Below are positions 46,073 to 55,865 of a stretch of DNA of 64,000 bases, piece after piece; position 1 is the stretch's first letter, and each line of letters opens with the position of its first letter. The stretch covers positions 271,553 through 335,552 of the forward strand of contig NZ_KQ236746.1 in assembly GCF_001185345.1 (NCBI RefSeq), given 5' to 3'. This DNA is from Dorea sp. D27 (GTDB lineage Bacteria; Bacillota; Clostridia; Lachnospirales; Lachnospiraceae). The position numbers and the translations under genes were made by a program. The notes beneath the pieces were generated by a model that was not told the origin of the DNA, did no database searches, and worked only from the letters and a program-made list of their open reading frames with translations.

Positions 46073-46654
46073 ATGATTACAGTCAATGCAATGGGAGACA
46101 ATTGTCCTGTCCCGGTTATCAAGACCAAAAAGGCAATACAGGCGCTTACAGGGCCGGAGACGATTGAAGTTCTGGTAGACAATGAGATTGCCGTGCAGAA
46201 TGTGACAAAGATGGCAGAGAGCGAGGGAGGCAGGGTTGCTTCGGAGCAGACGGCCGAAGGGGCATATAGGATAACGATATTGATGGAGGATACTCCGGCT
46301 GAAAGAGCAGAGGAGGGCGGAACTCTTATCGTTGCTGTTTCCTCCGACCGGATGGGCACAGGTAATGACGAACTCGGTAAGGTGCTGATAAAGGGATTCA
46401 TCTTTGCCGTAACGCAGCTCGATGTGCTTCCGAAGGCGATGCTGTTCTATAATGGGGGTGCTACGCTTACGGCAGAAGGTTCGGATTCTCTGGAAGACCT
46501 AAGGCTGCTTGAGTCCCAGGGTGTCGAGATAATGACATGTGGGACATGCCTTGACTATTATGGCCTGAAGGAGAAGCTTGCGGTCGGGACGGTGACCAAT
46601 ATGTACAGCATAGTTGAGACTATGGCGGGGGCGTCTAAGATAATCAAGCCGTAA
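46073..46654 (+). CDS. yedF: selenium metabolism protein YedF
   Basis: The 193-residue protein has an N-terminal TusA-like domain (NAMGDNCPVPVIKTKKAI, with the CPxP motif: Cys11) and a C-terminal DsrE-like domain with GTGNDELGKVLIKGFIFAVTQL and CGTCLDYYGL. YedF proteins of this two-domain type accompany selenoprotein genes and are thought to carry selenium for selenophosphate synthesis. The gene lies 63 bp upstream of selD, so they are co-expressed. AAAGGTGG precedes the start. Confidence 0.9.
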   Translation: MITVNAMGDNCPVPVIKTKKAIQALTGPETIEVLVDNEIAVQNVTKMAESEGGRVASEQTAEGAYRITILMEDTPAERAEEGGTLIVAVSSDRMGTGNDELGKVLIKGFIFAVTQLDVLPKAMLFYNGGATLTAEGSDSLEDLRLLESQGVEIMTCGTCLDYYGLKEKLAVGTVTNMYSIVETMAGASKIIKP

Positions 46655-46717
46655 CGGGAGCGGAAACTGGCCAAAGACACGGGACAGTTCAGATACAGAC
46701 AGGAGGATGACAGGCAT

Positions 46718-47758
46718 ATGAAGCCAGAAGTGAGGCTGACACAGCTGAGCAAGACTGCGGGGTGAGCGGCCAAGATAGGTCCGGAGACCCTTGCCCAGGT
46801 TCTGGGTAAGCTGCCGCAGTTTGAGGATGAAAATTTAATAGTAGGCATTGAGACATCAGATGATGCGGCCATATATAAGGTGACAGACGATATTGCCATG
46901 ATTCAGACCGTGGACTTCTTTACGCCTATCGTGGATGATCCGTATATGTTCGGGCAGATTGCAGCGGCAAATTCGCTGAGCGATGTATGGGCTATGGGAG
47001 GCGAACCGGCGGTGGCCCTGAACGTTGTCGGATTTCCGAACTGTCTGGATCCGTCCATACTCGGGGACATACTGGCGGGAGGTGCCGCGAAGGTCAAGGA
47101 AGCCGGCGCCGTGCTGGTGGGCGGCCATTCGGTACAGGACGACGAGCCGAAGTATGGGCTGTGCGTATCAGGCTTCGTGCATCCGGACAAGATATTTAAA
47201 AATTATGGATGCAGGCCGGGCGATATCCTCGTGCTGACCAAACAGATAGGAAGCGGAATTGTCAATACGGCAATCAAAGCAGAGATGGCATCCGCAGGAG
47301 CTGTCCGGGAGGCGCAGACAGTCATGGCATCGCTGAATAAGAAGGCGAAGCAGGTCGTAGAGCGCTTCGACGTATCGGCCTGTACGGACATCACGGGCTT
47401 CGGCTTGCTGGGCCACTGCGTGGAGATGGCCTCCGCAAGCGGTGTCACTTTTGAACTGAACGTGCGCGACATCGCCTACTTTGATGACGCCGTCGACTAC
47501 GCGAAGATGGGGCTGATACCGGCAGGGGCATATAAGAACAGAGGATATTCCATAGATAAAGTAGAGACCGGGTCTGTGGAAGAGCATTATTTGGATCTGC
47601 TGTATGACCCACAGACCTCGGGAGGACTTCTCATCAGCGTGGCAGAAGAAAACCTTGCAGAGATGATGGGCGATTTCCGACAGGCAGGAATGGATACAAA
47701 AGTGTCAGTCATCGGGAGAGTAGCTGAGAAAAGTGACAGATTAATCAGGTTATTTTAA
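46718..47758 (+). CDS. selD: selenide, water dikinase SelD, selenoprotein (Sec16)
   Basis: SelD makes selenophosphate from selenide and ATP. The frame from ATG 46718 to 47758 reads through one TGA at 46763-46765 (codon 16) in SKTAG-U-AAKIG, exactly the position where other SelD proteins have Cys or Sec next to the conserved Lys. The remaining 330 residues are SelD: DDAAIYKV, DNTPPVV-type NVVGFPNC, GGHSVQDDEPKYGLCVSG and LYDPQTSGGLL. A gene finder without Sec support would call only a product from about 46880. A hairpin follows the TGA. The start follows AGGAGG. The stop is followed by a nested palindrome and selA. Confidence 0.95.
46790..46810 (+). promoter_or_regulatory. candidate SECIS element of selD
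   Basis: CTTGCCCAG (46790-46798) and CTGGGTAAG (46802-46810) form a 9-bp stem (one G-T pair) with a GTT loop, 24 nt after the Sec TGA. Bacterial SECIS elements lie this close to the codon and bind SelB. A shorter GGTC/GACC hairpin (46778-46789) sits nearer. Confidence 0.6.
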
Positions 47759-47799
47759 AAGGGGTCAGACCCCTATGCATATAGGGGTCTGACCCCTTT
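47758..47799 (+). terminator. nested palindrome GGGGTCAGACCCC between selD and selA
   Basis: The arms GGGGTCAGACCCCTAT (47761-47776) and ATAGGGGTCTGACCCC (47781-47796) form a perfect 16-bp stem with loop GCAT; AAA and TTT extend it to 19 bp. Each arm is itself almost palindromic, so a cross-shaped alternative is possible. A short T run follows, so it can act as an attenuator or terminator before selA. Confidence 0.65.
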
Positions 47800-47843
47800 G
47801 AAGATTTTCACACAATTCAAACTATTTTGAAAGGAACAGTATT

Positions 47844-49271
47844 ATGGACAAGAATATGTTGTACCGCAGTATTCCTAAGGTGGATGTGCTCCTGGAGAGC
47901 AAGGCCGTCCAGGGGATGATTGAACATTACAGCAGGGATACGGTGATGGAAGCGATTCGTGTTGAGACGGACAAGCTGCGTGCGTTTATCGGCCGATGTG
48001 ATGATGAGGAGATGGCGAAGGCGCAGATTGAGATGCTGACGGCCCATATCGAGATGACGGTGGCAGCCATGCACAGGCCGAATATGCGTATGGTCATCAA
48101 TGGAACCGGGACGATTCTTCACACGAATCTGGGCAGAGCTCCAATCAGCGGGGAACATATGAAGAAGGTGGCAGCGATTGCAACCGGATATTCCAACCTT
48201 GAGTACAATCTGGAAGAGGGCCGGCGCGGCGAGCGTTATTCTCATTTCGAGAAGCTGCTGTGCAAGCTGACAGGGGCGGAAGCTGCCATGGCGGTTAATA
48301 ACAATGCAGCTGCAGTCATGCTTATCCTGAGTTCCATAGCCAAGGGGGGAGAGGTGGTCGTCTCCCGGGGAGAGCTGGTGGAAATCGGAGGCAAATTCCG
48401 CATACCTGACGTGATGGAACAAAGTGGCGCCACACTTGTCGAGGTGGGAACGACGAACAAGACACATTATGATGATTACGAACATGCGGTGACAGAGGCG
48501 ACGAAGGCGCTGCTTAAGGTGCACACGAGCAATTACCGTATCGTAGGATTCACAGATACGGTGCAAATTGACGAGCTCGTTCCCCTCGCAAGGGAACATG
48601 ATCTTCCTGTGATAGAAGATCTCGGCAGCGGCGTGCTGATTGACCTGAGCAGATATGGCCTGACGTACGAACCTACCGTACAGAATTCGATTGCCAAAGG
48701 CGCGGATGTCGTCTGCTTCAGCGGAGACAAGCTGCTTGGGGGTCCGCAGGCAGGCATTATCATCGGCAAGAAGAAATACATCGATATGATGAAAAGGAAC
48801 CAGCTGACGCGGGCACTGCGCATCGACAAATTTACGGCTGCCACGCTGGAACTTGTACTGCAGGAGTACCTTTCTGAAAAGAAGGCAGTGGAAAATATCC
48901 CGGTGCTGCGGATGATTACAAAACCGCTTGAAGAAGTGGAGAAGGAAGCCCGTGGGTTTGCGAGTATGCTGGAAGATGCACATCTGCCGGCAGAGATTAA
49001 GACGGAGCACTGCGAGTCACAGATAGGCGGCGGTTCGCTGCCGCTGGAAAGGATACCGAGCATGGCAGTATCCATCCATCCGGAGAAAATCAGCGTGCCG
49101 GAGTTTGAAGAGCGCCTCCGCCACCTGCCGGTGCCGGTAATTCCAAGGACGGTGAACGACACAATCCTCTTGGATGTCCGCACCCTTGGACAAAGAGATT
49201 ATAAATTGATAACAGAGCAGATAAAAGAACTGGATGTACTGGAAGAGACAAGTCTTATCGCATCACGTTAA
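47844..49271 (+). CDS. selA: L-seryl-tRNA(Sec) selenium transferase SelA
   Basis: The 475-residue length is typical of SelA, a PLP enzyme that converts Ser-tRNA(Sec) to Sec-tRNA(Sec) with selenophosphate. Visible marks are the N-terminal [51 protein letters not shown], and the PLP lysine in [18 protein letters not shown]. It is followed 13 bp later by selB. It shares its selenophosphate supply with selD upstream. Confidence 0.96.
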   Translation: MDKNMLYRSIPKVDVLLESKAVQGMIEHYSRDTVMEAIRVETDKLRAFIGRCDDEEMAKAQIEMLTAHIEMTVAAMHRPNMRMVINGTGTILHTNLGRAPISGEHMKKVAAIATGYSNLEYNLEEGRRGERYSHFEKLLCKLTGAEAAMAVNNNAAAVMLILSSIAKGGEVVVSRGELVEIGGKFRIPDVMEQSGATLVEVGTTNKTHYDDYEHAVTEATKALLKVHTSNYRIVGFTDTVQIDELVPLAREHDLPVIEDLGSGVLIDLSRYGLTYEPTVQNSIAKGADVVCFSGDKLLGGPQAGIIIGKKKYIDMMKRNQLTRALRIDKFTAATLELVLQEYLSEKKAVENIPVLRMITKPLEEVEKEARGFASMLEDAHLPAEIKTEHCESQIGGGSLPLERIPSMAVSIHPEKISVPEFEERLRHLPVPVIPRTVNDTILLDVRTLGQRDYKLITEQIKELDVLEETSLIASR

Positions 49272-49284
49272 GGAGCATTTAATT

Positions 49285-51198
49285 ATGAAGAACATTATTA
49301 TAGGCACGGCGGGGCACATAGACCACGGAAAGACTACATTGATCAAGGCTTTGACAGGCCGCAATACAGACCGGTGGGAGGAAGAGCAGAGGAGAGGCAT
49401 AACGATTGACCTCGGCTTCACCTATTTCGACCTTCCGAACGGGGACCGTGCCGGTATCATCGACGTGCCGGGCCATGAAAAGTTTATCAACAATATGGTC
49501 GCCGGCGTCGTCGGCATGGATCTGGTCCTGCTTGTTGTTGCCGCGGATGAAGGGATCATGCCCCAGACGAGGGAGCATATGGACATACTCCATCTGCTCG
49601 GCATTGAGAAGAGCATCATCGTTCTGAACAAATGTGACATCGTCGATGAAGAATGGCTGGAACTGGTAGAAGAAGAGGTCAGAGATGAGCTGGAAGGAAC
49701 TTTTCTGGAACATGCACCTGTCGCTAAGGTGTCAGCGGCAACCGGAGATGGACTGCCGGAATTGATAAGCATCATCGAACGGATGACACGGGATGAAGTG
49801 GTGCCCAAAGACATCCATACGATTCCAAGGCTTCCGATTGACCGTGTATTTACGCTTTCTGGCTTTGGCACGGTCATAACCGGGACTCTCGTAACGGGAA
49901 CGATTGCGAAAGAAGATACGCTGCAGATGTATCCTGTCGGTAAGCCATGTAAGATTAGAAGCATTCAGGTACATGGGCAGGATGTAAAAGAGTGCTTTGC
50001 CGGACAGCGTGTGGCAATCAATCTGTCTAACGTGAAGAAGCGGGAGATAAAGCGAGGCTGCGTACTGGCTCCGCCCGACAGTATGAAAGAGACGGACCTT
50101 CTGGATGTGCGCCTGGACGTCCTTGAGTCGTCTATGCGGGTCCTGACCCATCATGCAAGGCTGCATCTTTTTACAGGCACTAGTGAAGTGCTCTGCCGGG
50201 CAGTCCTTCTCGACGCGGACGAGATAGGTCCGGGAGAGAGCGGTTACGTACAGCTCCGTCTGGAGGAAAGCATCGCGGTACGCAGAGGAGATAAGTTCGT
50301 CGTACGGTTTTATTCCCCGATGGAGACGATTGGAGGCGGCGTCGTGCTGGAGCCGAATCCGGGAGTGAAGAAGCGTTTCCGGGAAGACGCGATTGAAGAA
50401 CTTAGGCGGAAAGAATCCGGCTCTTCTGTCGACGTGATTGAACTTCACATAAAAGAGCACGGTCAGTCGATGATTACGCTGGCCGAACTGGCAAAGCTGA
50501 CCGCGCTTTCCATGGAAGAGGTACAAGAAGATGTAAAAGAGCTGGAAGCCTGCGGGACCGTATATTCCTTTGCCATGAGAAAGGATACTTATGTATGGCA
50601 TGCAGACGCTGCCCGTGAGGCTGCGAAAGTGATTGCGCGGGCGCTGGCGGCCTTCGAGGAAAAGCATCCGTACCGGTATGGCATGAAGAAGGCAGAAGTT
50701 CAGGTGACTTACTTCCAGAAAATGAAGCCTAACGTATTTGACAGAGTGGTAGAGCTGCTGGAGGCGGACGGCCACGTTAAGCGGGTGGATGAATTCCTCT
50801 GTTCGCCTGAGTTTAAAGTATGTAAAGACAAGATTTATGATAAGGTGTCCGGCCTGATTACCGGGGCAGTCCAAAAAGCAGGGTATGATTTCGTACGCTA
50901 TACGGACATAGACATGAAAGGGATGAGCCGGGAAATATCTGATGATATACTGAACATACTGCTTCAGGAAGAACTGCTTGTGAAGGTCACGGAAGATACG
51001 TATACGCTGAAATCTTATATGGATGAAGCCAGAGAGATCATCAGCGGAAGGCTCAGGGAGAATCCAGTCATAACGATAGCAGAGGTGCGTGATATATTCG
51101 GCACGAGCAGGAAAAGCGCGAAACCGATTCTGGAATATATGGACAGCATCAGGGTGACCAAGAAGACCGGGGCAGAGAGTGAGAGGGTAGCATACTAA
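49285..51198 (+). CDS. selB: selenocysteine-specific elongation factor SelB
   Basis: The 637-residue protein has the translational GTPase domain ([33 protein letters not shown]), EF-Tu-like barrels and a C-terminal chain of winged helices (about 380-637) that bind the SECIS RNA. It delivers Sec-tRNA to in-frame UGA codons such as those in selD and prdB here. ATG 49285 follows AAGGAGC. Its stop shares a base with the LysR start (TAATG), so the two are coupled. Confidence 0.96.
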   Translation: MKNIIIGTAGHIDHGKTTLIKALTGRNTDRWEEEQRRGITIDLGFTYFDLPNGDRAGIIDVPGHEKFINNMVAGVVGMDLVLLVVAADEGIMPQTREHMDILHLLGIEKSIIVLNKCDIVDEEWLELVEEEVRDELEGTFLEHAPVAKVSAATGDGLPELISIIERMTRDEVVPKDIHTIPRLPIDRVFTLSGFGTVITGTLVTGTIAKEDTLQMYPVGKPCKIRSIQVHGQDVKECFAGQRVAINLSNVKKREIKRGCVLAPPDSMKETDLLDVRLDVLESSMRVLTHHARLHLFTGTSEVLCRAVLLDADEIGPGESGYVQLRLEESIAVRRGDKFVVRFYSPMETIGGGVVLEPNPGVKKRFREDAIEELRRKESGSSVDVIELHIKEHGQSMITLAELAKLTALSMEEVQEDVKELEACGTVYSFAMRKDTYVWHADAAREAAKVIARALAAFEEKHPYRYGMKKAEVQVTYFQKMKPNVFDRVVELLEADGHVKRVDEFLCSPEFKVCKDKIYDKVSGLITGAVQKAGYDFVRYTDIDMKGMSREISDDILNILLQEELLVKVTEDTYTLKSYMDEAREIISGRLRENPVITIAEVRDIFGTSRKSAKPILEYMDSIRVTKKTGAESERVAY

Positions 51199-52106
51199 TG
51201 AATCTAAAACAGTTAGAAGCCTTTGTACAGGTGGCGGAGGGCGGAAGCTTTTCCAAAGCGGCAAAAGAATTATTCCTGACACAGCCTACGGTGAGTGCGC
51301 ATATTTCTTCGCTGGAGAAAGAGCTGAATGTCCGTCTGTTCGTAAGGAATACGAAGGAAGTCAGCCTGTCGGACGACGGCAGGGAGCTATACAGATATGC
51401 GAGGCAGATGATAGATCTGGAGAGCCAGATAGAAGAAAAGTTCGGCTCGTCAAGGAAGGAGAAGAGACAGTGCATTACCATCGCGGCATCTACGATACCG
51501 TCTCAGTATCTTCTTCCAAAGGTGCTTATCAAATTCAGTGAGAAATATCCAGAGGAACAGCTGAAGATAATAGAGACGGACAGCACCAAGGTAATCGCAC
51601 AGATTGTGGATCATCTTGCTGAGGTGGGCTTCACCGGCACCGTGCTGGAGAAGAAGCACTGCAAATATATACCGTTCTACAAGGATGAGCTTGTCATCAT
51701 CACGCCCAATACAGATAAGTACAGGCAGATACAAGACGGGGGCGGAGAAGATATATCCTGGATTATGAAAGAACACGTCATCATGCGTGAGGAAGGATCC
51801 GGAACACGCAAGGAGGCAGGGAAGCAGCTCCGGCGTGCCGGCGTGGAGCTGACGGATCTGGATATCATAGCGAGTATCGAGAACCAGGAGACGATTAAAA
51901 AGTCTGTGCGTCGGGGGATGGGGGTATCGATACTGTCCAGGCTGGCTACTGCGGATGAGGCGGAAGACGGGCATCTGCTCGTATTTCCGATACCTTTTGC
52001 AGACGAAGGACGTAATATCAACCTCGTATATAATAAAAATTATCAGCTGTCGCGCTCCGCGGAACGTTTCATCAAGGTGGTAAGGTCTATATATCAGGAT
52101 AAATAG
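51198..52106 (+). CDS. LysR-family regulator (selenium metabolism-associated)
   Basis: The 302-residue protein has a winged HTH at the N-terminus ([43 protein letters not shown]) and a LysR substrate-binding domain. A LysR gene after selB is a known arrangement in Sec-using Clostridia, so it probably controls the selenium genes; the ligand is not known. Its start overlaps selB by one base (TAATG). A terminator follows. Confidence 0.9.
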   Translation: MNLKQLEAFVQVAEGGSFSKAAKELFLTQPTVSAHISSLEKELNVRLFVRNTKEVSLSDDGRELYRYARQMIDLESQIEEKFGSSRKEKRQCITIAASTIPSQYLLPKVLIKFSEKYPEEQLKIIETDSTKVIAQIVDHLAEVGFTGTVLEKKHCKYIPFYKDELVIITPNTDKYRQIQDGGGEDISWIMKEHVIMREEGSGTRKEAGKQLRRAGVELTDLDIIASIENQETIKKSVRRGMGVSILSRLATADEAEDGHLLVFPIPFADEGRNINLVYNKNYQLSRSAERFIKVVRSIYQDK

Positions 52107-52111
52107 AGCAG

Positions 52112-52152
52112 AAAACACCAATTATAGAATCTGTCTATAACTGGTGTTTTTT
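52112..52152 (+). terminator. Rho-independent terminator
   Basis: AAAACACCA (52112-52120) pairs with TGGTGTTTT (52142-52150), with an inner TTATAG/CTATAA stem, then T and A. It closes the selD-selA-selB-lysR run. Confidence 0.85.
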
Positions 52153-52242
52153 ATCGGCCTTTTTGATTAGACGAAGGGAATAAATGGTAATATACTAAAT
52201 GATAGAAGACAAATGTTAGAATTTGAAAGGACGTATGTACGG

Positions 52243-53379
52243 ATGATATACATGGATAATGCAGCGACTACCATGCACAAGCCGAAGGAAGTGCTGGATG
52301 CGGTCATACAAGCTATGAGCTCGATGGGGAACGCGGGAAGAGGGGCCAACGAGGCCTCTCTGAGCGCATCCAGGATTATATATGATACGAGAGAAAAATT
52401 ATGCACTCTGTTTCATGCAGAGAATCCGAGACAGATTGTATTTACGGCCAACTCTACGGAAAGCCTTAACATGGCAGTCAAAGGGCTTCTCGGGCCAGGG
52501 GACCATGTGGTGACGACGATGCTGGAACACAATTCCGTGCTCCGGCCGCTGTATGAGATGTCAGAACGCGGGACCAAGCTTACGGTTGTAAGGAGCAGCA
52601 GGCTTGGCACGGTAAAAACAGAAGACATTGAGGCCGCGATCAGGCCCGGAACAAAGATGATCGTTATAACGAACGGATCGAACCTGACCGGTAATTATGT
52701 CGACTTGAAACCTATAGGAGAAATTGCTAAAAAGCATGGCGTTCTTCTCGTCGTTGATGCCTCCCAGACAGCCGGCGTATTTCCAATCGACGTGCAGGAG
52801 ATGAACATAGACGTGCTGTGTTTTACAGGACACAAGGGCCTGCTGGGCCCACAGGGGACCGGCGGCATGTATGTAAGAGAAGGCCTGGCTGTCCGTCCTC
52901 TGAAGAGCGGGGGGAGCGGAGTGCAGACATTCAGCAGGACGCATCCTTCGGAGATGCCGACTGCCCTGGAGGCAGGTACGCTGAACGGACATGGAATCGC
53001 GGGCCTGAATGCGGCGCTGTCTTATCTGGAAAAAGAGGGGATTGACAAGATACGCGGACGTGAACAGGAGCTTATGTGGAGGTTCTATAACGGGGTAAAG
53101 GATATCCCCTGTGTAAAAGTATATGGCGATTATAGCTTAAAAGAGCGCTGTGCAATCGTGGCGCTCAATATAGGTGATTATGATTCTTCAGAAGTGAGTG
53201 ATGAACTTCTTACAGCATATGGGATATCTACAAGGCCGGGAGGACATTGTGCGCCACTCATGCATGAGGCGCTCGGTACTGTGGAACAGGGGGCTGTAAG
53301 GTTCAGCTTTTCCCACTATAACACCGATGAAGAAGTGGATACCGCAATAGCGGCTGTCCAGGAGTTGGCGGCAGACTGA
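52243..53379 (+). CDS. class V aminotransferase, cysteine desulfurase-like
   Basis: The 378-residue PLP enzyme shows MDNAATTMHKPKEV, HNSVLRPL, DASQTAGVFPIDVQEMNIDVLCFTGHKGLLGPQGTGG (the PLP lysine in GHKG) and RPGGHCAP (the sulfur-transfer Cys). It removes sulfur or selenium from cysteine or selenocysteine. In this setting it may supply selenide for SelD. Start is ATG 52243; an ATG at 52213 is in frame but less matched to the family. It follows the LysR gene by about 140 bp, with its own promoter region. Confidence 0.9.
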   Translation: MIYMDNAATTMHKPKEVLDAVIQAMSSMGNAGRGANEASLSASRIIYDTREKLCTLFHAENPRQIVFTANSTESLNMAVKGLLGPGDHVVTTMLEHNSVLRPLYEMSERGTKLTVVRSSRLGTVKTEDIEAAIRPGTKMIVITNGSNLTGNYVDLKPIGEIAKKHGVLLVVDASQTAGVFPIDVQEMNIDVLCFTGHKGLLGPQGTGGMYVREGLAVRPLKSGGSGVQTFSRTHPSEMPTALEAGTLNGHGIAGLNAALSYLEKEGIDKIRGREQELMWRFYNGVKDIPCVKVYGDYSLKERCAIVALNIGDYDSSEVSDELLTAYGISTRPGGHCAPLMHEALGTVEQGAVRFSFSHYNTDEEVDTAIAAVQELAAD

Positions 53380-53434
53380 TCAGGGGTGACTAAGAAGGAC
53401 TGAGCCAAATGAGAGTTACTAAAGGAGGAGAAAC

Positions 53435-54532
53435 ATGAATTTATCTGATTCAAAGAAGAAACTTGCACTTGCGGGCGTGATATGCGGACTTGTGGCAGCA
53501 TGCCTGGCATACTTCGGCAATCCGGCGAACATGGCGTTCTGTATCGCATGCTTCATCAGAGATACGGCAGGGGCTCTGGGAATGCACCAGGCGGAAGTTG
53601 TACAGTATGCAAGACCGGAGATCATCGGACTTGTACTCGGTGCGTTTATAATTTCCGTGATGACAAAAGAGTACCGTTCTACGGCAGGCTCTTCGCCGAT
53701 GATACGGTTTGTGCTCGGACTTATCATTATGACGGGTTCTCTTGTATTTCTGGGATGCCCGCTTCGTATGGTAATCCGGATGTCCGCCGGGGACCTTAAC
53801 GCGTGGGTAGCGCTGATTGGATTCGTTCTCGGCGTTGGTTCCGGCGTCGTGGCTTTAAAGAAGGGGTTCAGCCTCGGAAGGGCACATGTGACGAACAAGG
53901 CTGGCGGTACGGTGCTCCCTCTTCTCATGTTAGGGATACTTGTCCTTTCCATCGGGACGACCCTTTTGAAGGCGAGCGAAGCGGGACCTGGAAGCATGCA
54001 TGCGCCGCTCATAGCATCACTGATAGGCGGTCTTGTCTTCGGCGCATTCGCACAGAAGTCCAGAATGTGTTTTGCAGGAAGCATCCGTGATATCATCCCG
54101 ATGAAAAACTTCGACTTGTTCAGCGTGATTGGCGGACTGTTCGTAGTCATGCTCATATTCAACATAGCCACAGGCCGCTTCGTATTCGGATTCGGCACGC
54201 CTGGAATTATCGCCCATTCCGAGCATCTGTGGAATATACTTGGTATGTATGCGGTTGGTTTTGCTGCCGTACTTGCAGGAGGATGCCCACTGCGCCAGCT
54301 CATCCTTGCGGGCCAGGGTTCTTCTGACTCAGCGGTTACGGTAATCGGAATGCTTGTCGGAGCAGCGCTCTGCCATAACCTTGGTCTTGCTGCAAGCGGT
54401 ACGGCGGCCAATGCAGAGACCGGAGAGATTGTTGCCGGGGCAGTTCCGTTTAACGGTAAAGTCGCATGCGTTATCTGCATCGTGGCATGCTTTGTCATCG
54501 CGTTTACAAACAAGCGCAAAGAAGCCAAATAA
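53435..54532 (+). CDS. yedE: YedE-like selenium metabolism membrane protein
   Basis: The 365-residue protein has about ten helices and the family's repeated GCPLR motif (LVFLGCPLRMVIRMSAGDLNA and LAGGCPLRQLILAGQGSSDS), marking a YeeE/YedE transporter of the selenium type. Cys in these motifs probably guide sulfur or selenium across the membrane. AAAGGAGGAG precedes the start. It is followed by a TusA-like gene 62 bp later, the usual partner. Confidence 0.92.
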   Translation: MNLSDSKKKLALAGVICGLVAACLAYFGNPANMAFCIACFIRDTAGALGMHQAEVVQYARPEIIGLVLGAFIISVMTKEYRSTAGSSPMIRFVLGLIIMTGSLVFLGCPLRMVIRMSAGDLNAWVALIGFVLGVGSGVVALKKGFSLGRAHVTNKAGGTVLPLLMLGILVLSIGTTLLKASEAGPGSMHAPLIASLIGGLVFGAFAQKSRMCFAGSIRDIIPMKNFDLFSVIGGLFVVMLIFNIATGRFVFGFGTPGIIAHSEHLWNILGMYAVGFAAVLAGGCPLRQLILAGQGSSDSAVTVIGMLVGAALCHNLGLAASGTAANAETGEIVAGAVPFNGKVACVICIVACFVIAFTNKRKEAK

Positions 54533-54594
54533 TTATGTTTTTGTATTGAAATACAGGTTTATAAGTAGTATTCTGAGAAAGAAGGTTAAATAAT

Positions 54595-54798
54595 ATGAAG
54601 GAAGTAGATGCGAGAGGTCTTTCCTGCCCGGAGCCGCTTATGCTGACGGCGGATGCGATGAAAGAGGTCAAAGAGGCGGTAAAGGTTCTTGTCACAGAAC
54701 CACATCAGAAGATGAACGTAGAAAAGTATGCAAAAGAGCATGGAAAGTCTGCGGTATCGACGGAGAAGGAAGGCTATTTCGAAGTGGTAATCGAATAG
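54595..54798 (+). CDS. TusA-like sulfur/selenium carrier protein
   Basis: The 67-residue protein is a stand-alone TusA domain: VDARGLSCPEPLMLTADAMKE with the CPxP motif. It would carry persulfide or selenium on its Cys between the desulfurase and SelD or YedE. It lies 62 bp after yedE and 2 bp before the DUF3343 gene, so the three are one unit. Confidence 0.92.
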   Translation: MKEVDARGLSCPEPLMLTADAMKEVKEAVKVLVTEPHQKMNVEKYAKEHGKSAVSTEKEGYFEVVIE

Positions 54799-54800
54799 GC

Positions 54801-55037
54801 ATGAGAAAAAAAGAGTTAAAACTGGTCGTCACATTCCATACGACGGCTGATGCTATGGCAATGGAGAAGGCGTGTAAGAAACACGGTGCTCCAGGACGGA
54901 TTATCCCGGTTCCCAGGGCAATATCCGCAGGCTGCGGCCTGTCCTGGTGTGCAGGGCTTGACGACAGGGAACAGATGAAAGAAATGATGGCAAAAGCCGG
55001 CATTGAAGAAGAGGACATGCACGAGTGCATGGTTTAG
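54801..55037 (+). CDS. DUF3343 putative Se/S carrier protein
   Basis: The 78-residue protein matches DUF3343: LVVTFHTTADAMAMEKACKKHGAPGRIIPVPRAISAGCGLSWCAG. The SAGCGLSW motif is typical and its Cys could bind sulfur or selenium. The family is linked to Sec-using organisms; its role is unproven. A terminator follows. Confidence 0.9.
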   Translation: MRKKELKLVVTFHTTADAMAMEKACKKHGAPGRIIPVPRAISAGCGLSWCAGLDDREQMKEMMAKAGIEEEDMHECMV

Positions 55038-55057
55038 AATAAATGCCGCTGAGATGA

Positions 55058-55102
55058 ACATGCCCCGGAATAAAGGATGGATTCCTGAATTCCGGGGCAT
55101 GT
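55058..55102 (+). terminator. Rho-independent terminator
   Basis: ACATGCCCCGGAA (55058-55070) pairs exactly with TTCCGGGGCATGT (55090-55102), then TTG. It ends the csd/yedE/tusA/DUF3343 run and lies tail to tail with the TetR gene. Confidence 0.85.
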
Positions 55103-55121
55103 TTGTGCTGCCGTCTGTTAT

Positions 55122-55709
55122 TTATACACCGTCTACGAATGTGTCAAGCACATGCGGCAGAAGCTTGTCGCTGTACTGGGAAAGTGAGTATTTTCCCTTG
55201 AAAAGCGACCAATCATACAGCAGTGCACGTTCAAACATGGCATAGATGGCCATGAGCTCTTCGGCAGTGCTCGTGTTCTTAAATTCTCCTTTTTCCAGAC
55301 CTTCTTCCAGAATCTCCGTAATCCACTTGAAATAAAAACGTTTGCTGTCAGAAAGAGACTTCTTATCTTTCGTGACAAGCTGTGAAGAATACAGCAGTGC
55401 AAGCAGCTTGATATCTACACTTGTCTCTATCATATAAAACAGCTCATGGTTTAAAAACAGGAGCTTGTCATAAGCAGACAGATTCGGGTCAATAACTGCG
55501 GCCAGTTCTTCGTATTTTTCATCAAACAGATATGACAGGGAATTAAGCAGTGCTTCTTTCCCTTTGAAATAGTGGTAGAAAGTGCCTTTAGAGGTCTTTG
55601 AAGCACAGATGATATCCTCTACGGTCGTCTGCTCATATCCGTTCTTGTAAAACAGATTCCAGGCAGCTTTTACGATGCGGCTCTTCGTTGACTGTCGCTT
55701 TCGTGGCAT
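55122..55709 (-). CDS. TetR/AcrR-family regulator
   Basis: The 195-residue protein has an N-terminal HTH (RIVKAAWNLFYKNGYEQTTVEDIICASKTSKGTFYHYFKGKEALL) and a helical ligand domain. It stands between the selenium genes and prdF, with both neighbours on the same strand downstream or across, so it could act on prdF or on the selenium run; the sequence does not show it. GTG 55715 and ATG 55709 are both in frame; I chose the ATG. Confidence 0.88.
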   Translation of the reverse strand: MPRKRQSTKSRIVKAAWNLFYKNGYEQTTVEDIICASKTSKGTFYHYFKGKEALLNSLSYLFDEKYEELAAVIDPNLSAYDKLLFLNHELFYMIETSVDIKLLALLYSSQLVTKDKKSLSDSKRFYFKWITEILEEGLEKGEFKNTSTAEELMAIYAMFERALLYDWSLFKGKYSLSQYSDKLLPHVLDTFVDGV

Positions 55710-55799
55710 CGTCACCCATTCCCTTCTCTAGATTAACATATCGTGTACCGCGGACAGATGTGCGCTGCACAGCCTGCCTTGATATACCTTTATATAAAG

Positions 55800-55828
55800 A
55801 GAAGCGGATTATGAACTAATCCGCTTCT
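55800..55828 (-). terminator. terminator of prdF
   Basis: AGAAGCGGATTA (55800-55811) pairs perfectly with TAATCCGCTTCT (55817-55828), 5-nt loop. It lies 38 bp beyond the prdF stop, in the direction of prdF transcription, with a moderate T-rich tail. Confidence 0.75.
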
Positions 55829-55865
55829 ATAACTACCGCAGTACCAACTTTAATTCCGGCAGATA

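Noticed and set aside
46763-46765. TGA in selD (and 61584-61586 in prdB) as a premature stop
   Set aside because: Both positions are known Sec sites, the frames continue with conserved sequence, and the Sec machinery is encoded nearby.
49732-51282. Long minus-strand frame (516 codons) opposite selB
   Set aside because: selB is certain on the other strand; the antisense frame has no domain, no ribosome site and arises from codon bias. The same applies to 47817-49010 opposite selA and 38808-39920 opposite the P-type ATPase.
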